Of a stretch of DNA of 64,000 nt, positions 55,923 to 64,000 are shown one piece after another. Position 1 is the first letter of the stretch. Each line of letters opens with the position of its first letter. The position numbers were made by a program, and so were the translations under genes. The stretch is from the NCBI GenBank assembly GCA_018287875.1, contig JAGVVL010000018.1, positions 1,728,501 to 1,792,500 on the forward strand, in the 5' to 3' direction. The notes under the pieces are model-generated. The model did not search any database and had not been told where the DNA came from. It was given only the letters and a program-made list of their open reading frames with translations. Origin of the DNA: Nigrospora sphaerica. Its lineage: Eukaryota; Ascomycota; Sordariomycetes; Amphisphaeriales; Apiosporaceae.

Positions 55923-57256
55923 CTATTTGTTCTTCTTGGCGCCCGCGTAGTTGGAGTTGCTTCCGGTCTTGTGCTCCTCGACCTCGACGTAGGGGTGCTT
56001 GATGGTCAAGCAGTAGATATCGAGGTAGTCGCAGATTGTGACGATAACGTCGACGACGAAGCTGCCGTAGACGCCGACGGCCATGCCTAGCATGCAGAAC
56101 ATAAAGGCAACCTGGTAGACGCCGTCGCCAAGGGCGCTGGGCCATCCAAAGGTCCAACCCAGGTGCGACTGCAGTACGGGGCCCAGCGAGTCGAGGACGC
56201 CGGCGGCCAGGGGCAGGGCGAGCACATTCCAGTAGGGGAAGCGCAGCAGGACGAGGTGGGCCGTGATCATCTGGCCAACGCTGTAGGCGTTGACGATGCC
56301 GCAGAACAGGACAAAGGGCACGAGGTGCTGCGTCAGGATGACGGGCTGGAGCCAGAGGTAGGCGACGATGAGGACCCAGGTGCCGAAAAAGGGCAGCAGG
56401 CCCAGCAAGGCGCCGCGGCTGCGGTCGCCGCGGGCGCGGCGAGCCTTGATGACGTTGCGCGCGCTCTCGACCGTGTTGAAGACGAGCACGAAGGTGCCCT
56501 GCACCATGTACCACTGGGTGAAGCTGAGGCGGTAGAGGAACTCAGGGATGCCCCACGTCTCGGGCACGCCTAGCGTAGCCAGCATCGACTGCTGCCAGAA
56601 GCTGGCGCCGCCCTTGTAGCCTGTCAGGGCATAGACCCCCACCAGGATCAGGATGCCCTCGACGGGCCCGTTGACGATGCCGAGCGTCAGCGTCTTGGTG
56701 TGATACTCGTCCCACGTCTGGACGTAAAAGGTCAGCAGCGAGGCGAAGAGCGTGGCGACCGTGTACCACGACTGGCCCATGTTCTGGCTGCCCGCGAACA
56801 GCAGCACCTCGAGCGACGTGTTGAGGGCGTCGACGCCATGGTCGAAGAGCTCGCCCAGCGGTCCGCTTTGATGGGTTCGTCGGCTGTGACGGCGGTGGCG
56901 CCCTCCCGGTTAGCCAGGCCCCTTGAGACGGGAGACGTGTACACTCACGCTTGCGTGCCGTCAACGGCGTCAAAGGTCTGGTAGAGGAAGAGGCCGACGG
57001 CCCAGGAATAGTAGACCCACGGCGGACAGTTTTGGTCCAGGGTGGGGTTGTACCAGAGCAGGGTGAAGAAGTTGAAGACGACGAACATGAAGCCGCTCAA
57101 GGTGATCAGGTTCGGGGCCATGGACATGGGGAAGCACTTGATGACCACATTTGTGTAGAAGGGCTTGAGAATGTACTTGGACGTGAGTGAGTGGTCGACG
57201 CCAGAGTACTTGTACTTCTTGAGGTTGGGCAGATACTTTTCCCGCACGTAGACCAT
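55923..57256 (-). CDS. Choline/ethanolamine phosphotransferase (CDP-alcohol phosphotransferase)
   Basis: Final enzyme of the Kennedy pathway. It transfers phosphocholine or phosphoethanolamine from the CDP donor to diacylglycerol in the ER/Golgi membrane. 422 residues over two exons (56949-57256 and 55923-56883). The 65-base intron has donor GTGAGT and acceptor ACAG and cuts inside the catalytic motif. Splicing gives the complete DG(x)2AR(x)8G(x)3D(x)3D signature, residues D99 to D121 with all ligands present. About eight membrane helices follow, and the C-terminus is Lys/Asn-rich. I chose the start at 57256 (MVYVREKYLPNLKKY) because it matches the family N-terminus. The open frame upstream lacks similarity. 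Whether it prefers choline (CPT1) or ethanolamine (EPT1) cannot be told. Confidence 0.94.
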
Positions 57257-58273
57257 GATGGCGGTGGAGGGGCCGACGATGCCGTCGACTCGCGAGTATG
57301 AGTGAGTCCTGGGCGCGCACGCGCGCGCGATAGAAGAGACCGGGTTGGACTGAGGGAGAGAGTAGAGGGAAGAAGACTCCTTGATGCCGTGCGAGGAAAC
57401 ACGTATGCAACGATCAACCTTCCCACAAGAGGGCCCGGGAATGAGCACGAGCACGTAAAAGCAGCAAGCAAGCAAGCGGGCAGGCAAGCAACTCGATATA
57501 CCTCCGGCAGTACCTAGACTCCGTACACGCAGTCGCAACGAGCAGCGAAGAGACAAGCGACAACAGGGGAATGGGGGGGTGAGAGAGGATGGAGCGGACG
57601 CGGAGACGAGAAGACAAGCGGCAGGAACCCGAAGGATCAGGTGTTGTTGGCGTCGCGCGTCGACCCAAACGAACCAAATAATTTTCTATTTTACGACTAG
57701 CTTCCCAGCTCGACGTTTTTCGGAGCGGGATGGCAGGCACATGCCACACACACAGGACTGACCCAACCCAACGTCATAATTGGACCCACCTACGTATTCA
57801 CCTAGATGCATATCGTACATATACACATATAGTTGCCCAGGCATCCTCTTCATCTATACACAGTATTCATCCAACATGGAAACCCACGAGTTGTATCCAG
57901 CTAGGGGAGAAGCATGGAAAGTCACATGGCTCACCCAACACACGCGGTGCTCCGTTAGTTGAGAACCCGGCGTGGCCGACGAAACCTCCATCCCATTCCG
58001 CATTGAGAGAACTAGCCTCTCTTCCAGGCCGTATACGAAAGCGCATACGCAAACACAAAAGCATTCGCACTCACCGGGAGGGAGGGTGGCATGCAAACCG
58101 TGGTGGCCCTCTTCTTGTACTTTGCGTTAGCTGCAAGCCCATCACGACCGCCGTCACCCAAGTAGGTCCATGCATTGTCCTCGATAAATCAGCTAGACAG
58201 ACATCGCTTGGTCCTATTTTGCAGCAGGAATAACGCCTCCATCTCCCAAGACACACAAAGGCCGACCCCGTCA
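57257..58273. other. Spacer upstream of the phosphotransferase gene, no gene
   Basis: Promoter and leader of the phosphotransferase gene and 3' flank of SEC21, both on the minus strand. Contains a CGCG-rich run near 57309-57330. The ORFs have no domain. Confidence 0.55.
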
Positions 58274-61200
58274 TTAAGCAACCGACGCCACCATCATGGC
58301 CGCCACGTTCTCCTCCTCGCTGCGCACCACAATCTTGGTCGTGACGCCCGATTTCGACGAGTAGGCCATACGGATGTTGGCCACCACCCGCCCGCCGTTG
58401 ACCGTCTTGCCCAGCAGCTTGAGCTGGTGAGTCGTCTGGTTGACCGGTACGTCGGTGCCCTCCAACGCCTGCAGGGAAAGCGTCTTGGCCAGCTGCTCTG
58501 TCGCATCTGCATCGCATTCCCGTTAGCAACCCGTTATGCGAACCGCCCTCGCCGTTACCCATGCACTCACCTGCGATGCTGTTCATGCCCGACAGTTGTA
58601 GTGTCTCCTCGGCCTCCTCTCCGGAAGCCCCGACCTGCTCCCAGATGTGCGCAAAGTTGCCCGCAAACGCAGGAATCACGTAGTCGCTGCCGGCCAGGTC
58701 GAAGTCGCCCACCTCGTACTCGTCGTCGTAGCCCGTGTCTTCCGGCTCGTTGGTCGACGGGTCGATCTCCTTGGTGGTGAACTTGAGGATGTTGGAGAAG
58801 GTGCTGGTCGGCATCGATTTTTCCCCGCCAGTCTTCTTAAACGCCACGTACACCTTGCCGGGCTCATCTGTCGGGAGCTTCTCGGCCGGGATAATGAAGT
58901 CCTCCTCGAGCTCCTCCTCGTCCGCCGGTATGGCCACGATCGAAACGTTCTCCAGCACCGTTGCCGGGAGCGTGTTCTTTACCTCGTATTGGAGCACAAT
59001 GTGCTCCTTGAAAATGTGCTTAACCACGCTAACCACGTACTCCGTCTCGGCCTCCGTGAGCTCCACGACAGGCGACGACTTGAGCACACTGCCAAACGCC
59101 TTCATTTCGGGAATGGCCATAAGCTCCTGGGCGTACTTCTGGGCTGCTGCTGTCGCCGCCGCTTGAGCTTCGGCGCCGCTTGCCGGCGTTTTGGTGGGCC
59201 CTGTCTTGGGTGGCTTGAGCGAGGGCGTGGTGGCCGTGAGCTTCTTGGTACGGTCCTCGGCATCCGCCTGCTCCCGAGTGACCACCGGGATCTTGGCAAT
59301 GTCGAAGGCCGCATCGAACGTCGACTTGTCGTCCGAAGTGACGTACATGACCAGTTGGTGCTCGAAGTAAGGAAGAGAGAACATGTTCTCTGCGCGTCTG
59401 TTAGATCTCGACTTCTGGCTTCCACCCATGCGCTCGACTTACCGTTCTTGATGAACCGCTCCGCCGTCTCATCCTCGTCGTGCATCAACCGAAGGTTGAG
59501 GGCCGCGCGGTCACGAACCTCATCATCCACGTCGTCCAGGCATCGGGTCAACAGCACGTCAACACTGCGCTTGACCTCGGGGTCCTTTTGTCCCACGCCG
59601 AATTTGGCCAAGGCCGTGACCGCCGCCGCTCGTACAATAGCGTTCTCTAGTACTACTCGGTTGTAAATGTATCGGATGTACTTGGTAGGTTGCGAAGTCT
59701 TGGGTCCCTCCAGGCCAAGGAGGTGCAGGATCCGGACAGCCAACTTGGTGAACTCGCAGTCCTCAATGAATTCGCAAAGGTGCGCAAGCGCATCTTCCTT
59801 GGACTCGGGAACGAACTTGATGAGGTCGAACATGCTCTCCACCACAGCCCTCTTGAACTCGTATCCTCCCTCGTCGCGCAGGATGCCGCTGAGGAAAGCA
59901 AGCATGCCGGCCTGTTTGCTAGGGAATTTCAGGCAGAGCGTGCGGATGGCCTCGACAATGGTAATCTTGAACTCGTCCGTGATTTCTGACATGAAGCCGG
60001 TGATCTGCTTCATCAGGCGGTCGACGCTGGCTTCGTTGCCTGTCTTCAGGAGGGTCGTAATCGCGAAAGTCGCAATCGATCGGTTGCTGTTGGAGATGAG
60101 CAATTCGATATCCGGGTTGCAGACGTTGACGGCTTGCGGCTTGAACGAGGCGAAGTTGTGCAGGATGCGGAGCGCGGCAAACTTGGTTACGGCTCGAGGC
60201 GACGAGAGGAATAGCTGCAATACGTGGACGGCCTGCGTGACCTCGGCGTCTGTCACGTCCCTCATATCGCATATGGCCTTGGCCGCCTCGAAGTTGACCA
60301 TTTCACTCTTGTGGCGCAACCAGCCATCCAGCAGCGACATCATCGGCTTCCGAAGGGAAGCGTCCTCCTCGGCCAGCTGCGCCGCCAGTCGAACCAGCAT
60401 AACGGTGGCCGCGGGGCTCTTGACGGCTCCGGGCGTGCCAAATTGCTGGACCATCTTAACCAGCGCCATTCTGTCGTGCGAGCGCATTTGGTACAGAAGG
60501 CCAATGGCGTGGTACTGCGTCATGGTGGAGTTGTTGACCGGCATTGAGCTTGACGAGGACGAGAAGCCCAAGGAGAAGCCGCTGGAGGACTTGGTGGACG
60601 CGGCGGCTTCCTGCGTTTCGGACTGCCAGCGGCGAACGACATCTTTGGCGATGGGCAGGAGGTGGTACGAGGAGACTAGGGCGGCCGAGGAGACGGAGGG
60701 GTTCTTATCGACTATGGCCGTCTTCATGACGCGCTCAATGGACTGGACCGTCGTAGACTAGTGGCAGAATCCCGTGTCAGCAGAGAGACAGGCATCGCCC
60801 ATGGGCGTCAAGCCGAGATGTGACCTACATCGATAATACGGCACAGGGCGCGAATAGCGTTCGGTCGGTAGATGGCGTCGGTGCTGCCTCCGGTGTCCTT
60901 CATGATGGTGCTGGTGACCATAATAATGTCCTCGGCCGACGAGGCCAGCTCCTTGATCACCAGGTGAACCATTTGCCGTAGGCTGGCATCTTTGTTCTGG
61001 AACAGCTTCGAGATGCCGAAAAAGAGGGTGGTGGCCTCGTTGGTCGGGAACTTCTCGCCCGTATACAGGAGGAGGGCAATCTTTGTGAGGAGGATACGGC
61101 ATCGTCGGGGCTGGATGGGCGAGCTGTTAAAGAGGCGAGCTGCCGTACCATCGTCAGTACGTCCAGTCGGCTTCTTGAGGGCCTGCGAAGGAGTCGGGGA

Positions 61201-61318
61201 GGGTGCCAGGGCGGCTCCTCCCGACTGGTCGCACACACACACCTTCTTGAAAAACCTGGGTTCGGTCGACCTTGACCAGGCCAAGGTCGGCGTCTTCGTC
61301 TTTCTTGCCGTAACTCAT
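58274..61318 (-). CDS. SEC21: Coatomer subunit gamma (gamma-COP, Sec21)
   Basis: COPI vesicle coat subunit for Golgi-to-ER and intra-Golgi transport, 917 residues. Five exons: 61243-61318, 60829-61139, 59443-60757, 58571-59389 and 58274-58506. Introns are 103, 71, 53, 64 bases; donors are GTGTGT, GTAGGT, GTAAGT and GTGAGT, acceptors YAG. The N-terminus is MSYGKKDEDADLGLVKVDR. The adaptin-like helical repeat region runs to about residue 550, with VFQEARLFNSSPI and AIRALCRIID near its start. A Lys/Ala/Pro hinge is followed by the gamma-appendage (VTEQ...-type beta sandwich then GGRVVANIRMAYSSKSG). The GTGTGT donor of intron 1 lies in a GT run, so its exact position is least certain; the frame requires 61243. 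Confidence 0.95.
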
Positions 61319-61899
61319 GCTGGGCGGCGTACGGCTTGTTGTAGGAGGACCAAGGTTGACGATGCGGTCGGTGGCCTTTCGGGGCGATTGACGGCGCTGT
61401 CGTGGACTTGGGGAAAGCAGCCGCGACAGTTGTCCTCAAGTCCCACACTTGGCAGGTGCCGCCAATCAACCCCTAGTACGCATGTACCCGAGCTAGTAAC
61501 CCCTGATTCCTTTCTTACTTGACAAGTACCTTATATTAGTACTTTACATAAAGTACTTGGTTGAGGGAGAGGGGAAGGGAGTACTTTGATTACTTACCTA
61601 CATCTTTCGTTGAGGTTAAAAAGCACACCACTTCTTTAGCCGGCTTCCATTACTTCCATACAGATTGGTCCTCATTTTTTGGTTGCTAGGTACCGAGGTC
61701 TACACACATCCTAAACGGAAGATGGAAGTATCAGCTACCGTAGCCTTGTATACCTGCCTCCCGTCGTACCGAGTGTTTTGCTCAACCGTGGATCCTATGG
61801 ACGGTTGGTAAGGGCGAATATAAACACTCAATTCACCATGGGCTTTCGAATGCGGCATGAAACCCATTGTTGCGCCAGCTTTCTCATGTCCGGGGGCCG
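61319..61899. other. Spacer SEC21/TRM44, promoter of SEC21
   Basis: 581 bases between the SEC21 start and the TRM44 stop. Contains AAGTAC/GTACTT-rich sequence around 61524-61562. No gene. Confidence 0.55.
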
Positions 61900-63420
61900 T
61901 CAGTGACCCCTGGGTGCTACTTTGACGAGCTTCATGACGTTCTCCGCAAAGCCTTCCGTTCCACCGTACTTTCGGATCAACGGGGACAGGTCTATTTCGC
62001 CGTAGTCTCTCGTTCGTCTCCGGCCGATAAGGCCTGTGTTCCTGGTGCTCGGGATCCGCAGCATCTCCGTCTCGACCTCCCAGCCACACTCAGCAGCGAT
62101 GCCCGAAACCCAGGCAACAAGTGACGAATACGCCGAGGGCGACTTGTTCTGCTGTTTGGGAGCCGGCGCCCTGTATCTCGCCCCGGTCAGGTCGTGGCTG
62201 CAGCACGGGATCATGATGAAAGGACACTCGGAGATGGTTGCCAGTATGGGCGTCCAGGGCGTCAGTTCGTCGGCGTGGTTCGAGATGACAAAAGTACCCC
62301 GGGGGAAAAGACCATCATGCACGAGCTCGTCCGTACTCTCATTTCCAGTAGCAATATCGCCTGCCCAAGCGGTCACCTCCTCTTTTGGTGCTATGATGGA
62401 TGGCAGGAGGACGTGTTGTCTGAGACAAGAAGATTGCATGCTGGGGTTTGGGGCCGAGTCAGCAGTGGCACAGTAATGCTCCCAGGACTTCCGTTTCCTG
62501 GCATCGAAACCCCATCCCTGGTAGCCTTCTTGAAGCAGGATATAGACCAGAAGTCCGTTCCCACAGCCAATGTCCACAAAGCCCGGGAAGGGTTGATCGC
62601 GGTACATTTGCGCCCAAAGTTCGATGAGGAACGCAGCAATGCCAAGGTCCTCGAATACGTGCTTAGCAGGGTCAGTGACTTCGGCCCATGTCTCGATCAA
62701 CTTGCGGGCATATTTCTCCTTCAGCCTCGCGTACGTAGTCTGCATCGTGGCTTGGGGGACCACTACGTCGTGGTTTACTCGCTTGACATAGCCGGCTACA
62801 GAGCCCTGGCCGTGTTTATGGAGGGTGGAGAGAAGATGCAGAGCAGTCCTCGCCAACTTTGGTGAGCGTTCCAGCTCGGTTTCAAAGAAATGGTAATGAA
62901 TGGAAACAGTACCACAGCTGTCGCCGGCGTCCCATTCGTGGAGAAAAGCAAGGCCAGCCACGCTGGGGTGGTAGAAGGGCATCTCGGCCGGGTCGGAGAC
63001 ATGGGGGACATACACGACCATGGACCGCGTCGTTCCATCCGGCCGGCCCTGGCGGTAGAACAAGCACGACTGGGAGAGAGGCTGGTCCCGTTGCGTGTTC
63101 CGCGGAATCAACCTCCGCACAAGGGCCCTCTCCAGCTCCAGATCCCTGAAATGGGCAAGGCGCAGCCGGGCATCAGAATCGGGATCGGGATCGGGCGAGG
63201 TGCTGCCCCCGTCGGCACCGCCACGCTCGTGCAGGATGTCCGCCCGAAACAGCCACGACGAGTTGATGTTCGGGTTGCGGACAAGGTTCATCATCACGTT
63301 GAAGAACAGGGCCGGGCCGAAGGAGCACTCCTTTCGGTAGAGCGGCGTCCACATCGCCCCGGAGAGGTCCTCGATCACGGGCGGAGCACCGGCGCTGTAT
63401 TCTGTCGGCTCAAACCCCAT
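61900..63420 (-). CDS. TRM44: tRNA (uracil-2'-O-)-methyltransferase Trm44
   Basis: AdoMet-dependent enzyme that 2'-O-methylates U44 of serine tRNAs, cytoplasmic. Single exon, 506 residues. The N-terminal part has WTPLYRKECSFGP and NSSWLFRADIL. The class I methyltransferase glycine-rich loop is FVDIGCGNGLLVYIL near residue 280, followed by GWGFDARKRKSWE. A conserved FIMIPCCSHDLTG segment lies further on, and the C-terminus (IRKYGGTEGFAENVMKLVK) is typical. I chose the ATG at 63418-63420; the frame stays open for 48 codons upstream but has no ATG there. Orientation and spacing show no operon-like link to SEC21. Confidence 0.93.
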   Translation of the reverse strand: MGFEPTEYSAGAPPVIEDLSGAMWTPLYRKECSFGPALFFNVMMNLVRNPNINSSWLFRADILHERGGADGGSTSPDPDPDSDARLRLAHFRDLELERALVRRLIPRNTQRDQPLSQSCLFYRQGRPDGTTRSMVVYVPHVSDPAEMPFYHPSVAGLAFLHEWDAGDSCGTVSIHYHFFETELERSPKLARTALHLLSTLHKHGQGSVAGYVKRVNHDVVVPQATMQTTYARLKEKYARKLIETWAEVTDPAKHVFEDLGIAAFLIELWAQMYRDQPFPGFVDIGCGNGLLVYILLQEGYQGWGFDARKRKSWEHYCATADSAPNPSMQSSCLRQHVLLPSIIAPKEEVTAWAGDIATGNESTDELVHDGLFPRGTFVISNHADELTPWTPILATISECPFIMIPCCSHDLTGARYRAPAPKQQNKSPSAYSSLVAWVSGIAAECGWEVETEMLRIPSTRNTGLIGRRRTRDYGEIDLSPLIRKYGGTEGFAENVMKLVKVAPRGH

Positions 63421-64000
63421 CTTGACACTTGTGTGGCGGAGGCTCCTGTGTCGGGCGAGTTTTGAGGGCGCGAGTGGAGTGAAATCGAGTTTATGATTCC
63501 TAATCCCATTGACGAAGCAAGCTGGAAATGGCCTGCGGCAGATGACAGGCAGATGGTGTGTCACCCACGTTCGACTCGCCGGATTACGTCCTGTGCCGCG
63601 TTCTGCTTTTCGGCAGATACGGTGTGAGCTATAGGTGATGATGAGGCTTTGTTTCGTTCAGTTGTGGTCCCAAGGCATTTGAAGCGCTTGCAGCTTCTGC
63701 TGCGCGGCGAGCTTGGTGGGTGCCCATTGGGCGACTCGAGCGTGCTATTCGGCGTAAAGTTGCGTGTGCGCGAGTACCTAGGTACCTCTTCAAAACATAT
63801 GTACTTATTAGCTAACAGCCCCCTAAGCGATGGTGTGCGTAGAGGCGGGTTTATGAGGCCACTGCACGCAGTATACCAGGTGCTTCCGCAATCAGGGTAG
63901 ATAAGTACCAACGTAGAAGAAACAGCATCGTTACGACGGAGGCAACGAGTCGGTTGGTGCAGCCAGTCCACCGTCAACCAGTGTAGATATTGCTGGCGAC
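63421..64000. other. Upstream region of TRM44, no supported gene
   Basis: Promoter side of TRM44 to the window edge. A TACCTAGGTACCT palindromic tract lies at about 63775-63787. A minus-strand ORF at 63561-63977 has no domain. Confidence 0.5.

Noticed and set aside
59667..60761. 364-codon plus-strand ORF opposite SEC21
   Set aside because: Antisense shadow of the SEC21 helical-repeat exon.
63420..63564. Longer N-terminus for TRM44
   Set aside because: The open frame upstream of 63420 has no ATG and no family resemblance.

Overview
The window is nuclear DNA of a filamentous ascomycete, most likely a Sordariomycete. The genes have few short introns (mostly 57-110 bases) with GTRNGT-type donors, CTRAC-like branch sites and YAG acceptors. 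The proteins are typical fungal housekeeping types, including kapC-type bZIP, PalI/Rim9, Gdt1, Cox13, Apn2, Rev3 and Slu7. I cannot name the species. All exon boundaries were derived by eye from splice signals and reading-frame continuity; there is no transcript evidence here.

Layout, left to right. Positions 1-312 (minus) hold the 5' part of an L-rhamnose mutarotase gene cut by the window edge. GDT1 (2552-4194, minus) encodes a Golgi cation/proton transporter. A telobox-type Myb gene follows (6848-8470, plus). Then comes a compact block: TEX2/NVJ2 (plus), COX13 (minus), APN2 (plus), REV3 (minus), SLU7 (plus), RPS9 (minus) and RPL21 (plus), from about 10.0 to 27.1 kb. A small unknown gene and a tRNA-Lys(CUU) follow, then PalI (30622-32806, minus), a mitochondrial-type ABC1/UbiB atypical kinase (39043-41195, plus), a septin-like GTPase (45359-47060, plus), an uncharacterised Gln/Pro-rich protein (48515-49939, minus), a kapC-type bZIP factor (53553-54678, plus), a choline/ethanolamine phosphotransferase (55923-57256, minus), gamma-COP SEC21 (58274-61318, minus) and TRM44 (61900-63420, minus).

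The genes are not one pathway. Two themes recur: DNA repair and translesion synthesis (APN2 next to REV3), and secretory-pathway or membrane-contact functions (GDT1, TEX2/NVJ2, CPT1/EPT1, SEC21). COX13 and APN2 are classical flank markers of the Pezizomycotina mating-type locus. Here APN2 is followed directly by REV3, and I see no HMG-box or alpha-box gene.

The left and centre are gene-dense. Between about 32.8 and 53.5 kb there are several 3-6 kb stretches with no gene I can support, containing microsatellites and dispersed TACCTAGGTA-like tracts. The observations I would check first are an in-frame TGA inside the otherwise intact TEX2/NVJ2 gene, the MAT-flank arrangement without MAT, and the paired CRE-like elements between COX13 and APN2.
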